From assembly GCA_036852015.1 (NCBI GenBank), contig JAANDG010000680.1, forward strand, positions 1 to 64,000: 64,000 bases of DNA. The letters are read 5' to 3'. The DNA is from Pelodera strongyloides (lineage: Eukaryota; Nematoda; Chromadorea; Rhabditida; Rhabditidae). The notes below the pieces were generated by a model. The model was given only the letters and a program-made list of their open reading frames with translations, was not told where the DNA came from and ran no database searches. Numbering within the stretch: position 1 is the first letter of the stretch; each line of letters starts with the position of its first letter. Positions 1-13,759 of this stretch are shown piece by piece. The position numbers and the translations under genes are program-made.

Positions 1-103
1 CATATCTCTCCGTGTACACCTGCAGATGGACCCCTATAACTTTTGTTTGTCTACGTTCTTAAACTTCCGCTTTACTTCGGTGTACGCTGAATAAAGTATT
101 CAT

Positions 104-106
<3 letters not shown>

Positions 107-136
<30 letters not shown>
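107..136. repeat. (AT)n microsatellite
   Basis: Uninterrupted alternating AT tract of about 30 bases directly before the repeat fragment that starts near 140. It may mark the left edge of that insertion. Confidence 0.9.
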
Positions 137-139
<3 letters not shown>

Positions 140-231
140 GATCCCCGACTTCGAGAGCAAACGGGACCCTGAATTCTACATGCTTAAGTCTATGTGTGAT
201 GATTGTATGTCTGAATAAAGTGGTATTCACA
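140..231 (+). repeat. 3' fragment of a dispersed SINE-like repeat
   Basis: These 92 bases match, in opposite orientation, the 3' part of the longer copy at 25391-25735. The match runs from GATCCCCGACTTCG to AATAAAGTGGTATTCACA, and both copies stop at the same point just after an AATAAA hexamer. That suggests a processed transcript end. This copy is 5'-truncated and lies just upstream of the LMBRD2-like gene, about 50 bases from its start codon. Confidence 0.75.
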
Positions 232-235
232 AATT

Positions 236-246
236 CACATTTTCAG
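236..246 (+). promoter_or_regulatory. Probable spliced-leader acceptor of the LMBRD2-like gene
   Basis: The run CACATTTTCAG ends 34 bases before the ATG at 281 and matches the nematode 3' splice consensus. No coding exon is visible upstream. It is therefore read as a trans-splicing acceptor, although an unseen 5' UTR exon is possible. Confidence 0.5.
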
Positions 247-280
247 AAGTTGCATCCTATGCGATTGCAGCTCTTCGGAA

Positions 281-3200
281 ATGAGCGCATGTCCGCTCAT
301 TGTGTCCCTGGTTGCTGTCTTCGTTCTAACGATATTCCTACTTGACAAATACGGTAATTTTTTAACGTCTAGGTATCCGGATTATTGTAAGGTCATGTGG
401 CATAAGCCAACACCGTTCGCCCCGTTTTATTCTTCACTCATCTGCTAAATTTTGCTTGTCTCACTTGTAAATTAACGTAGATAACAGTCTTGCTTTTTTT
501 CATCATCTGAGACAAATACTTGTGATTTTGTTTAGGCAACTGGCGAAAACAGCATGCGATCGTCACTCTGTCAACGTTTGTTGGATGGTACTTCTCCTTT
601 TTGATCATCCTCGTTCTTCCGCTGGATGTGGCGATCGTAAGCTTTTCGTTCTATTATAGTAGTACAATGAATTAATAATTAATGTTTATTGTTATCGTTA
701 TCACAATTTGATGGTATATTTTTTGGTACTTCGCGATAGACTGTGCGCTGTGAAAGTTTTTGAGGCGCTGATATATTTCACTTATTAATAACAGGCTCTT
801 TTTTTCAGACGTTCTACAATCGTTGCCTTTTGGAGCAGGAGAAGGTTCAAAATGCGACGGGTGCGAATGTGACGTGAGTGTTTTTATATTATTTGTTTCG
901 CAGTATTTAGAGACGCTGCAGGATAACGACAAACGCATGTTCTTTTGAAGTTTGTGTAGACTAAAAATCAAGGTAGAGACGATTCAAACAAAACTTAAAT
1001 TTATTTTTTAATTAATCTAATTAATCTTCCAATTTTAGTGTAGTTTGCGAGGAACCCGGAGGTCTGATACCCAATGACACTCTCCTCACATTATGGAGGA
1101 TTGTTTATTGGACGGCACAAGCTCTCACATGGTATGTTATTTCTTTTCATTCGATGATTCGAAGTTAAGTTAGTGTGTATACACTGTTCTAGAAGTCTTG
1201 TATATAAGACTGCAGTGTCAGTATTGATTGTTGCTTAGCGAGGTAAAAGAGACAGCTTATGTTGATCAGTTGATCGGTCAGTGTATCTCAGTTGTTCTTA
1301 TTTTGTGCTCCACACATTCGTGATTTCAGGCTGATTCTTCCTCTTATGCAAAGTTACGCCACTGCTGGTGACTTTAGTGCATCCGGAAAACTGAAGGTAA
1401 ACTATAGTGTGTACTATTCTTGCTGTTGCTCAGTCAGATATTAGGCGTTCGAAGTTCGAATGAAGTAAGTTGAAGTCTGTTGAGTCCTTTAATTGGCATG
1501 TTTCAGACTGCCCTATACAATAACGCCATCTATTATGGAGCGTACATGATGATCTGTGTAATTATCCTCATTTACGCCGTGTTCAAAGGAGTTTCGATCA
1601 ATCAGTAAGTTGTTGACATAAAGCGAATATTTCGTTGGTTCACATTGTTGTCTATGTATTGGTGACATGCCATTGGTGTTATTTTCTGTTGCGAATGAAT
1701 ATGAATGGTCTGGTCGAATCGAATCGAACAAAACTAGACTTAGACTCCAGACACCAGGCTCCAGACTCCAGACTCGTCGGTTTGATTTTATTGGTTTATT
1801 GGTTACTACTTTTTGACTTTCTTGCAGAGAACATCTGAAGGTAATCGTTGTATCGGCTTCTAACACTTGGGGTCTCTTTCTGCTTGTGGTGCTCCTTGGA
1901 TACGGCCTCGTTGAAATACCACGGCAACTCATTCAGTTTGGGAGTAGAGGTATGCGTTTGATTTAATATATTTCATGATATGTTCCTTGAGTTCTTGTCC
2001 TTTACGTTGAAATTATGGAAGTTTCATGATGGTTATATGCTATTGTCTCTGCTTTGCAATCAATGATCTCATTCACATTCATGCATAGCCTAAGCCCGCT
2101 GACGAACTCACCGGCGAATCCGGCGAACCACCACCGGAATTAGAATATTGCATAAATTTAGAGGGCTCATGGCTGAACCACCTCCGGAATTTGCATAGCA
2201 GGTATGGGAAGCCCGGAGGTGGTACGAGGAATTTTGTAGAAACGTATCACAAATAGAGAAAATTTCGCGAACTACCTCCGGACTCACCGGCGAGGTTTAT
2301 GCCCTGCGATTCATGCTATCCTGCTATATATTCTTTTAGCTTACCGAATCAACAAGACCTATTTCAACATTGACAAGTTATCGACGGAAAAGAACGATGC
2401 CGAGGACGCGGTGAAGGAGACGTACAAGTGAGACTGAAGCACATTATTTTCCCTTATCTTATATTTGTTTTATGATCTCTGCCCTCCCAGTATTCATTAT
2501 TTTGTTATTCGGCATCGACGCGTAAAGTAGATAGTTGTTTATTGTCGGTTTAGGTTAAGATACAATTCAGTCAGTCGATTAAAACACATCAACACACGGT
2601 GAAGGTGGAAATGCCTGGCGCGATCTTTCTTTCTTCTTAAATATGTGTAATATGCTAAATGTTTAGAGAGGCGCGCGCTGTGTTAAACGCTCTGAAGAAT
2701 GACCATTTCCTTCGGGACAAAGCGCAGGCGATCGTTTCCAAGTTTCCTGACGAGGTAAGGCGTTTCTCTGCAAGCTATAAGCTTTTTCTTGTATTCTTAT
2801 TAGTTAACTTACTGGGCATGAATGATCGATGTGGAAACCTGGAGACCGCACTTTATTAATCATTGTCATTTGTCAATTTGTCATCCTTTTCGTGAGTGAC
2901 TCATCTGAAGTCGTTGCTCGTTGCGACTCGAAGTCTCGAAGTTGCAAATAACACAATGTTTTGTTTTCTATTTACCTGTTTGATTGTTTTCAAGTAAAAT
3001 TGTTGACGCATACAAGTGTATACTGCACTTTTACGTGACAACCGTGACAGATTTCTAAACTAATGTTAATTGTACTGTACTATTTTCAGGTGATCGGCGA
3101 ACTGTTCCCATCAAGGTCTGGAGCTGATTTCCAGAGTTTGGGCGAAGCAGATAAGGCATCAGTCACCAATGAGAAGTATTTGGTGAGTTGAGTTCCATAT

Positions 3201-6200
3201 TTACGCACAACACACAAATCTCAAAGATGGATAACTCACAACTTGTCTGTGGTTGTCAGGTAGTTTGCTTCGGTATACGAGGCAAGTTCACAGCTTAGGC
3301 TTCATTTAGGCTTAGGCTTCATTTAGGTTTAGGCTTCACATGATTAGATATGATATGGACGTTATTAGAGAATATATCTTATTGGATCGAGTTCTGATCC
3401 TCGTTCCTCAAGTGTATCTTAGATCTATTACTAGTGGAGTTGTAATCTTTAATATTTATTTCATTATTCAGATTCGACTCCATAAAAGAGCTATTGATGC
3501 CGTGCAGATGCACCACAGGACTGCGGCGCAGTGGGGGTGGGCATATGTGTTCTAATGTTGTTCGTATCTTATATATTCTAATTTTTTTCTTTTTTTTGAT
3601 TGATTGTAATCATTGACATAGCCATTCATTAGTGTCACATTGGTTGGATTATGTTTTACATAATTAACATTCATTCTTATTATGTTCAGTTCGCTTGTTC
3701 ATCGTGCCTTGTGGTTAGAAGAACAACAACAGGCAGAATTGACTGGGAAATTGGACAGTCAGGAGTACAGTATACTTCCCGAACAGTTTCGTTTCTTCTG
3801 GCATGTGAAGGCTCAGAGACCGGCTTGTATGGTCAGTTTTACTTTTCTCTTTTCTGACATATCAGGCGTATTTGCGGTATCGGGTGTAAATGGTTCGTTT
3901 ATACAGTAATGCACAACGCCCTCATCACTAATACTAGTTATACTTTTGTTGAAAAGTGCTGTGATTCTTCAGCTTTTTGTGAAAGTTATGTGGTGGCCTT
4001 AAGCCTAATCCGTAAGCTAAAAATACATCCAATTGTAGTTGCTTGGATGTTTCTTCACCTTGATGACAATCTTTATTCTTCTCTCTGAATGCACATTCTT
4101 CATTGTACATCCAACCCTCAGCCCGGCTGCTTTGCTCATTCATTATTTTGCGCAAGGATTCCATTATAAATATACACAGGTGCGATGTTTTAAATGCTAT
4201 GAGTATTATAAAGCCTAGTGTTTCATAGGCAGTTAAAAAAAAGCGTTGTTCTGTATGCTTGTGCATTTACCTCCACCTTGTGTTTTTACTGTAAATTTAG
4301 ATTGAAAAATATTCTTTCACGGTGTGCAATTTCTATGATTATATAAAACGCAACTTAAACTTCATGTTTTGATTTCCAGCTAGTTGCCATCGTTATGATA
4401 TCCTATCTCTGTGTGGTCGCATATTATACGGTATTCCGGTTACGAATCTACAAGTACTATCATTTGGATCCACACAAACACACGGATGAGAACAGTCTCT
4501 TGTTTAGTGCGATGTAAGTTGCTAGCTTCCTGATATCTAGGAGAGAAGGCAGACTCAGGACTTAGGCAGACGCAAAATGGCACATCATTTAGGATTTGTG
4601 GTCTATGGTATATGGTATTTGGTATAAAGGCCATGTCACGTGTCACGCATTAAAATAAACTTCATAAAAAGTTTTTTTCAGAGTTTGGTTGTTAATATCT
4701 CGTCTTTTTTTCAGTTTGTTGTGTCGGCTGACTCCTCCGATATGTTTAAACTTTATTGGAATGATCCATTTGGACAGTCATGTGACCAGAGTGGACGATT
4801 TGGGAGTGGAAACCCAGTTTACTAAGGTTTGCTTGAGCTCTTGTGTTTTGTGTTTGGTTCAAGTTGTACTGAGAATTGTTTATTAGGGTTGCTTTAGTTC
4901 TTTGTTCTTACAGTGTGTGTAAGTCGAAAACAACAAATAATATAACCAATCGAAGATTCAACTTTCGACCGTTTGAACTTCCTAATTGCTTCGTTTGTTT
5001 GCGACTTTAGTATGTACTACTTAGTAATTAGACATCTGTTCATGTTCTGTGCAGTTCAGTTTCACGGTTATAGTTATATATTTCTCCTTTAGTTGATGGG
5101 CCATCTGGACGTGTTTCCTGTCGTCTCAAAGGGAATCAATATCTATCTACCGATGATGATTTTGGTCTTTTGCACTCTTACTTATTACAAGTGGGTTAAT
5201 GTTGTAGATGGTTTTACTATTAATTTAATCTTGTTTCCATTGTGGATGTGATTTCTGAACTACAAAACAAAGCTTCCGGAATGCATTTTTTTCAGCGTAG
5301 TAACGCGAGCTCACTTGTAGTGCCATCTAGGCTTTCTGTAACCACTGAAACATTCAGGTTTGGCACACAATTGCTCCACTTTTTGGGGATTGAACAATTT
5401 GTCAGCGACGATGATTTGACCATGGAAATGGTGGGTTACTAGTCGCTTCTTCTTAATTTTTTATGAGATGAAGTCATATATGCTTCAGTTGGAGCCTAGA
5501 TGTTGCATAATCTATTTAATGATATTAATAATAATAATAATATTAATAATTGTTGATGAGAGCTATTTTTTGTCGAAAAGGAAACTGTTGACGAAAAGCT
5601 GACCTAAAGTGGATACCTCTAGGGTTTAGGAATATGAGGACATAAAAATTCTAGTGGAAAAGCGTGAGATGCCTGTTTTAAAAGGTTTTATTCTCCTAAA
5701 TCCTGATTTATCCTTTCCTTTGGATTACTTTAGTTGGAGTGTTTTTCAGGTGAGCGCCGGTCGTTCTCTGGTCAATCTTGAACGAAGTAAAGAAGAGAGA
5801 AGAATCAAGAAGGAGAAGAGAGACGAAGCATTCACAAGGAATATGCAAGGGACAACTGGTGAGTGCACTTGGATTGGGTAAAGACGATGTGATATGCATT
5901 TTGTTTGAACACTTTGGCTATGGAAGGACGTAGTCCCAGGTCCCAGGCCCGAGAACGTCACTGGGGGGGGAGGCTATCCCCCCGTGGGAATTTGAAAACT
6001 CATTACTCAGATGGGCAACCATAAGTTTACGCTTGGTTATTATCTCAGGCTCAAGGCCGACACAATTTGTATATGTCTTTAGCGTTTCGTGAAAATCGTG
6101 CTTACCATAGTAATACATTACTCCTTTGCATAGATCGTCTGCGTGGTGCAATCACTTCCTCTATTCGGCGTTCTCCTTCTGTGGAACGTCAACCAATCAT

Positions 6201-6392
6201 CGACCAGATGGAAGAGGGAGGATATGAGTATGAGAGCCTGCCAATTCAAGGTAATTTATATGTATTGGTATTAGTTTTGTTTGTATGGGCTATTTCGTAT
6301 TGTGTGTTGTACAGGGCTGTTGTTTTGCTTTGGTTTTATATATACTAGGCGGAGGGACCCATGCCCGCCGATCATTTGAGTTGAAGCTGTAA
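281..6392 (+). CDS. LMBRD2: LMBR1-domain multipass membrane protein, LMBRD2-like
   Basis: Exons: 281-353, 536-636, 809-873, 1039-1131, 1330-1396, 1507-1604, 1828-1949, 2340-2427, 2667-2754, 3090-3182, 3472-3536, 3690-3831, 4039-4179, 4380-4513, 4715-4826, 5093-5190, 5358-5430, 5750-5858, 6134-6250, 6349-6392. Together they give about 640 residues, near the usual LMBRD2 size. Several hydrophobic segments are visible, with family-typical strings such as [40 protein letters not shown] and [10 protein letters not shown], followed by a charged tail ([13 protein letters not shown]). LMBRD2 proteins are multipass membrane proteins linked in animals to GPCR signalling; that role is inherited from the family, not seen here. 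The junction after 3831 is uncertain: a 12-bp exon at 3973-3984 (LFVK) fits the same phase and could be included. Intron 7 contains short inverted repeats. Confidence 0.9.
2086..2310. repeat. Short inverted-repeat insertion in intron 7
   Basis: A GC-richer block inside an AT-rich intron. CACCGGCGA occurs near both ends, and ACCACCTCCGG on the left is matched by CCGGAGGTGGT on the right, so it can fold. It resembles a small non-autonomous element. No target-site duplication was confidently identified. Confidence 0.4.
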
Positions 6393-7260
6393 AAAAATTC
6401 GTTTTTAGAACGAACTACGGACCGCGGAAGAACGACCTTTTCGGAACATCCAAATAGTAGTCACTTCTTCGATGATATGTAAGGTAACGACATCGTGTCC
6501 ACTTTGGAACTGAAGATTTTCTCATTTTCTGAAGACGAATGAGATCCAGAATTTACCTTTTTTATAATGGTCCGATTTTGTTTCAGTTTGATACAGAACT
6601 GTATGTTTTAGGATAAGTTGAACTTGTAACTTGTGTGAATTTTATACTATTTTTTTGTGTCATTGCGTATGAATGCCTGTTTTGTGGTTTGGACGTGAAG
6701 GAAGCTGAATTATAATGATAGACAGAGGGCTTGCTTGATACGTTATTTATTTAGGTAATTTATTTCTATTGCGAATGTTCCTCGCTTCGATAATCTCATA
6801 TTTATTTGGCAATATTTATGTAGCCGTGCTGCGATTTTCATTGGCTTTATATAGGTGACGTTGTGCTTTCCATGCTATGTTTGTCCTTTCTACGTGACGT
6901 TGTGCTTTCTATACTGTGTTTGTATTTGTCCTTTCTATATGTAATGTAAATAGTAACCTATATCCTATATTGCGATACATTAGTGCAGGAAATTGATTAG
7001 ATTCCAATTGAAATTACTTTTCTATATTCTTTTACATTTCTCTTTCATATGGGTAGAACTCTGTGTCAAAAGCTTTTATGACTCTTATATTTGCAGAACT
7101 ATCATAATAAGTTTGTTACATAGCATGTAGATAAACATAATAATAATTAGTATTCTATTATTATGCATTTCTGTAGTTCTTCCTATTAATATTCTAGAGA
7201 TTATACAAATAAAATATATTGCTTACATTTGTGTAAATGGACTGTTTTGGCATTTTATTG
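6393..7260 (+). other. Probable 3' UTR and downstream flank of LMBRD2-like gene
   Basis: AT-rich, no coding potential seen on either strand. An AATAAA hexamer at 7208-7213 is a candidate polyadenylation signal, but it would make an 800-base 3' UTR, long for a nematode. The true end may be earlier and use a variant signal. Confidence 0.4.
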
Positions 7261-9306
7261 CTTCTCTGTATCGAAAGATGTGTAAAGTTAAAAATGCTGT
7301 GATGAATTAAACGCAATTAAACTATATCTTCACTTTCCCACTACGTTCCTTGTATTAATTAACGATCAACAAAGAAATGGTCATGGTCGTCGTCCAAGTG
7401 AAAAGTGGGCGTGGCTCGTTCATGTCCGGCGTTTGACCTACAGTAGTCTGCAGATTAGCATAAGAATTTACATGCGACATTTTTGCGTGCGTGCAGCTGC
7501 CATTCTAATTCGGGTTTTCGAATTTTTTGTCATTCCAGAACATTCGGCGACTGAATGGTTGTCTTGTTTTTCCATATTGTAAACTAGTTTCCACTTCCAC
7601 CAAATGTTTTGCATTTATTTATTGTAGGCTTACGTTTACCTTTTGTTAGCTTTCTCCTCCTTTTGCCTAACTTGTCGTTACCCTCAGGTTTTCTATTTCT
7701 CTAGCCTCTTTTCACGCGTATTATGGTTTCAAATAGCCGAAATTTCTATAAGAAACTTGAATTCAATGCGTTGGGTAAAGCGGAATGGTTAAAATTAATA
7801 AGTAATGCATTCTAGAATGTTGATCATCCATATCAATCGGCGCGTCCACCTAAAATCTCTGCGTTTATCGTGAACTTCCTTTTGGTGTTTGCTCTCACAT
7901 GTACAATAGCCCTTCCAGTTACTTGTTCCTAATCATCGTAAGATCTTATAATCGTCGTTGGCATTATGCTGTATTTTTTATTGGAATACCTCATTTTCAC
8001 GAATACTCCTTTCAGACGTGTTTTGTCGTGTTGGCCATGGCCAAGGTGGAAGCTGAGTGAACGACTGATCATCGTTTGCGCAGAAAATGTGGAATCGCCA
8101 TATGAAGTGTTATGCGAACTTGTGAGCTGTTTTTCATTAGTTGGCTAAGATATGATATAGAATTCTTGCTGTGTTACAAGCGAGAAAATGTTTGTTTTCT
8201 CCCGAATATCCATATGATGGAGCTTACTCACTGTGATCTCCTCTTAGTTTGCGTATAGCTATCGAAGTGATTTAGAAACATCACACATCACTACCACGAT
8301 CTTCGGCCTCTCCGACCACGACCACGACAACGGCAACTACCTACTTTGTGATCTACGTCGACGTCGGGCAGCACGTCAACCACGTCAACCAGGGCGACTT
8401 GGACCTCGAGTGTAGATGCAAGTTGAGTTTCTTTGTTTCATTTGCTAATTTAGTGCTACGGACGTAACATTGTTTTGCTAACCTCACGAGAGCGTTTTGT
8501 TCAACTACTGCTGCAAAAGTAGTTGCTATACAAGCGTTTTAGTTTAGTGTCGCGTGTGTTGTTCCCTGAAATTTTGTTCGCTAAACCAAAGATTGTATAT
8601 CCCTATCCCTCTATTGATTGTCACATCATTGGGTTCGATAGGGTTTAGAGCCCCGCACCATATTGGTATCTTTTTAGCGTCTGTAATGTAAGCATAAATA
8701 AGAAAACAAATGGGCTAGCAAGTTGCGAAATTTAAGCGGCGCAGTCTAGTAACCCTACGTCATTACTAACAATATTATATTTTGCAACTATTCATGATCA
8801 TTTTGTAGCCAAAATTCTGCCCTACTGCATGTTGATACGCATGCGGAGGCTGTATATTGACACCTTGAGGGGTGACAAGCTAATTAAGATTCCAATCAAT
8901 TAATTGGATGTTCCTTTATGATCTAGAGCTTCCAGTGAATAGAAAGCGAACTTCTCTCCGATTTATGATCTCGTTATTAATATAGTCTGAACTACTGAAC
9001 CATGCCTTTTTCATTTACTAACACTATTGTCTTCGACGGACGTACTGTATTTTCTTCAAGCATGATACTCAATTCTATAATTCTTGAGATCGCTATTTGA
9101 ATGTTTAGTTTTCTAATGAACCTCACGCCAAGTGTCATTATGCTACATTCCATTTAAATTTATCTTCTAAAACTGACATCAAATCAGGCAATCCTGTAAT
9201 ATTTTTTTATTCAATTCATGGTTCATATTCAGCTTCTAAACTGTTATTTTTGCTGAAAATGTGAATTCACGAAAACCCAAAACAGTGAAAATATAAGATT
9301 CACTTG
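7261..9306. other. Intergenic stretch with one exon-like block
   Basis: Mostly AT-rich with no convincing gene. The block at about 8274-8415 is GC-richer and follows an acceptor-like TTTAG. It stays open in two frames, one rich in threonine and then QHVNHVNQGDLDLECRCKLS, and could be an orphan exon or repeat piece. I see no neighbouring exons that join to it. Confidence 0.3.
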
Positions 9307-11013
9307 TTTCGAAAAAAAGAAGCTTTGAATTGATTGTAATGTAAGACAAACAATCATGCTGACCAACTGGTTAGACACCCATATAACGATTTAGGCCAGG
9401 TCGACCTTGTGATCCAGATGTCACTTATCCGAATATTTCTGGGTGCACTTCAAATATGTCTCCGATATTTGTGATAGATAATTGATAATAATAACTATTT
9501 AATTGTCGACAAGAAAATATCTAGGCTGTATTAACTTCACAAAAAGCATGCCTGAGTTTTGCAAGTACCTGGGCAACATCACACATTGTTCCAAGGAGCC
9601 ATTTCGAATCCGATTGGCTTGAATCACTCTCCTAATACGCTACCCATATCATCTCGCTGACTCGCCCGCGTCTAGTGTATTCTGTTTCCCCACATGGTTC
9701 TTCGGATATTCGGCTGTGAGTAAACTACATCGACTGGTTTTCCGACATCGTTATATTCGTAAGAAGTCAAAATCGCGGGTAATCGGAGGCTGTTTCCCCG
9801 TGGAGGGGGTAGATTTCCAACTCCTACTGGACAGGTGCGGTTGGCAGAGGGACCAATGAGGACGAACAATGCACGTGTTAGTTCGAACTAGGAACTGCTC
9901 TCCAAAAGATTTTGTCCGAAACAAGATGAATTTCCAGAGTATTAGTGATATCCTGGGTATTAGCGGTTAGCTATCGTAATGAGAAATTTCCAACAATGAA
10001 TAATTTTGGCAATTGCAAACTTCTAAGAGGGCAGCCCGTTTTCCATTGTAAGCGCGCCACAGAGGTAAATGTTACGTTGTGGCGCCTGGTTGGTGGGTGG
10101 CGGCGGTTCACTCACTTTAGATCAGGTACTGGGCGCGCTATGTACCACAGAAGTAAATGCCGGAGGGAGGCGCCAAGTTGGTGGGCGGCGTTGGTTCGCC
10201 CACTTTAGACTGGTACTGGGTACCGGCTGTAGATACCTCCCGGTAATTGCACGAGTAGTGCCGTTACTGGACCATTCCCAGCCGACAAATGTTCTCGATT
10301 TTTGCAATTGCCAAAATTATTCATTGTTGGAAATTTCTCATTATGATAGCTAACCTCTAATATCCACGATATCACTAATACACTGGAAATTCGTCTTGTT
10401 CCGGACAACTTCTTTTGGCGAGCAGTTCCTAGTTCGAACCTAACCCGTGCATTGTTCGTCCTCATTGGTGTCTCTGCCAACCGCACCTGTCCGGTAGATG
10501 TTGGGAGTCTACCCCTTCCAAGGTTAAATAGCCTTCTATTATCCGTGATTTTGCCTACTTATGAATATAACGTTAAGTCTGAAAACCAGGCGGTGTGGTT
10601 TACTCACAGCCGAATGTCCGGAGAGCATTGTGGCGAAACATAATACACTAGAGGCGAGCGAGTCAGCAAGGTGATATTGGTAGCGTATTGGGGGTCTGAT
10701 GCAAGCCAATCAGATTCGAAATGGCTCCTTGAAACAATGTATGATGTTGTCCATGTACTTTGCAAAACTCAGGCATGCTTTTTGTGAAGTCAACACAGCC
10801 TAGGTGCTTTCTTGTTCACAATTAAATAGTTATTATTACCAGTTCCCTATCACAAATATTTTGAGACATATTTGCGTTGTACCGAAAAATGTTCAGGTAA
10901 GTGGTTTCTGCATCACGATGTCAACGTGGCCTAGATCGTTGTTTGCTCACCTAACCAGTTGACCAGCATGATCGTTTGTGTCACATTACAATTACTTTAA
11001 AAATGTTTCGAAA
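9307..11013. repeat. Large foldback (long inverted repeat) element
   Basis: The left arm (about 9307-10030) and right arm (about 10300-11013) are imperfect reverse complements over roughly 700 bases. For example, CATGCTGACCAACTGGTTAG on the left pairs with CTAACCAGTTGACCAGCATG on the right. The centre carries two diverged direct copies of a GC-rich block, near 10080-10135 and 10168-10222 (GGCGCC..GTTGGTGGG..GGCG). The outer edges lie near TTTCGAAA on both sides. No long open frame is present, so it is a non-autonomous or decayed element. Confidence 0.85.
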
Positions 11014-13740
11014 CTGTTGCATTTTTATCCTTGTGGAAAGACTAATGCTATTTGTGATTTGGTGATTCACATCGAAGCAAAAACGACCCTTGAGACTTGA
11101 GACACTCTTCGCAGTCAATAAAGTCGTTAGGCAAATAGTTACCCGATCCGATAAGAAAACGATACTTACTAAAAACTTTAAGAACAACCACTGACATTGC
11201 AGTATCTAGCAATCTAGCATGAACTTTACGTAGGTCGCTTATTACCTTAGCGTCTGAACCAGTATTAACTTTAGATTCAAAACAAACTTCCCAGTGATAT
11301 TCTCTGTTCACTTCTCCAAATGAAGTAATATTCTTTGACTTCTGTGTGTATTTTTACTTTGATCGTCCGAAGCAGAAAAGCATCAATTCTCATCCGTCCT
11401 TCGCATTCAGACACAGCGGGCGTACTTGTTACTCCTCTAGTTCGTATATGTCTAATGGATGGATTCATTCGTTGTCCTTAGCTGATGGTCGGAAGGAGTG
11501 GTTCTATGTCGCCTAGCCAGTTCCCCTTCTACTTGGATTCTTGGTATCGATGTTATTGGCAGTGTATTTGATAGAGGAGTTGCAAAAGAAGCTTCGTGCC
11601 TGTAGCCGTGGTTGTTCGACGGGTCCGGTCTTACACCAGCCTTCGGGATCGGAGGAGTTGAACATCTTTATGGGTTGTCATTGAAATCCAACGCCAAAAC
11701 TTTCTCAAGTAATTGACTGCAAGCCCAGTCCGACAGTGAATCGTTAGAAACATCCTCAATATTCTTGTAGATGCAAGCAACACTCTGACGTGAGTGGTGA
11801 TCTAGGTCCGGCGGTCCAACCTTCGAACGGTCACCGCAAACTATAGAGATCTATTTTACTGTACTGTTGTACTGCATTTGATGTGAACTACAGAAGAGCC
11901 AGTATAGCTGTACCTCGTTTGTGATGTCATGGTTGTGATTTTCCACAGATTCCAGAACACGACTTCTTTCTTTGTCTATGTCCATAGGTCAGTTGACTGA
12001 GGACTAATTTATTCTTTTCGCATATAGGTATAGTTACCCTCCGACGCCTTCATGTTTTGATTCTCTTCACCTCGTTGTTTCGTGTGACACTCCTTTCTGT
12101 GTACCATCTTTTCTTCGACGTGCGTTCAGTACTGTGGTAGCGAGGTTCAACTCCTTCCTGAAGAAGATCATTGTTGTCGAAGCATGAAGCAACGATCTTT
12201 TCCACATAGCTATAGACATTCTGATACTCTGTCCCATTTTATCTAATTCGCACGCAATTTGTGCAAATCGTTTATGAACTTGCTCAACGATTCAGCGTCT
12301 TTTCCACTTTTTCATTATGGTTTCCTCGTTCGCTGGTATCTTTGGGCGAAAACGGACGTCCATAAAAACAGAAGTCGACTCATTTATTCTCGAGGCTGTA
12401 TGTAGTTGGAGGTTTCAAAGCAAACCCACCAAATTATTGGAATCAACGTTAAAATCCTGTCCAAATAGTCCAAAGTGCATCTTTTTTTCCTTGTGCAAAA
12501 AGTTGTCGATCTTCGTCCTCTACTTCATATGGGTCTAGTGAGAAATGGAGACTCGATACCTTCTCCTTAAGCACATGGAACAACTCTTATTTGACTTGTT
12601 AAGAACAGTGTCCATTCAGCCTTACATAACTAGCGCTTTTAGTAAATAACTAGCTTATTTTTGCTTATCCAAATGGAAGAATTGGTTATTTATCTCCACG
12701 ATAACATTTTCATATCCTCATTTTCAATGGCTTCTCCCATCGGACTCCGAAACAAGGCCATAATCCTGGAGATCTTGTGTTTTTGCTCTCCGAAAAAAAT
12801 CAACTGGACGTAACATTTCGTTTGCCTTTTTCCCCTTCCTCTCTTCTAGTTCCAAAGACTCTTCCGTATTCAATTTACTGTCTTCGAGTATATCATACTG
12901 ACCGTGCCAATCAGTCACAGAGACTGGCAGTCACACTTACTGTCTTGTTTGGAGAATAACGTTAGCGCTAGTGTAGATCGCTCTGTTGAGTACAAAACAG
13001 CTAGAACGACCGTTTGGTGACTGCCAACGTATTAGTTCAAGCCGTTGGGGAGCGAGTTAACTTCTTAGAGATCGAGAACATAACATAGATTTTTTCCTTC
13101 CATCTATTTATTATAACTTCATATTTTGTTCTATATATGAGCGTTTGACATGTGAACTTGGAGAACCCTTCGCTTTACGAAACCCTCGCCTCGCCGCTTA
13201 CCTTGAGTATTTGAGTTTTCTTTTTGTTCTCAGTCAGATGTAGGTGTGTTTATTCACATTGCGGTGAGCTGAGCCATTTCTTTTGAGATCGAATTCAGGA
13301 TGAAGGATATTCTTGGTACCTTTCAGTAGCAGTGTAAACAAGTAACTCTGTCATATAGATGCTCGGTCCACGTGCAACATGTCGTTTTTCACTTAGCTTT
13401 GTTTTTTTTTCCACTGGATGAAATATTAATCTAGTTGTAATTTTCGTTGTCGTTCGATCATTTTCTGCCTTATTTGTCCACCCTTCTTTGCGCGCACTCT
13501 TCAGGTTGTAAAATCCTTTCAACTCTTAAGCTTCAACTCAACGAATACTACCAATCAGGCCCTTGTACCTGTGTTTGTGTGGAGAGTGGAGGGTCATTTC
13601 ATACGTGTTCCCTTCCCGTCTTGCACTAGTAGTATGTAGTTAGCTGTGCAGTGACTTATTGTGAGACGAGACGAGGTTTTGTGGATTTTCTCCGGTACCC
13701 CATGAATTTTTACAACAAATGAACGACTGTGTATTGATTG
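11014..13740. other. Intergenic, no confident gene
   Basis: AT-rich sequence without an open frame joined by good splice sites. A stretch at about 11563-11714 (+) reads, after one stop, FGIGGVEHLYGLSLKSN, which loosely recalls the GVEHLYG segment of family-31 glycosidases. It has an in-frame stop and no flanking exons, so at most it is a decayed fragment. Confidence 0.3.
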
Positions 13741-13759
13741 AACTCTAGCTAGATTTATC

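Noticed and set aside
4689..4886. Plus-strand frame starting [17 protein letters not shown]
   Set aside because: It is exon 4715-4826 of the LMBRD2-like gene read together with intron sequence.
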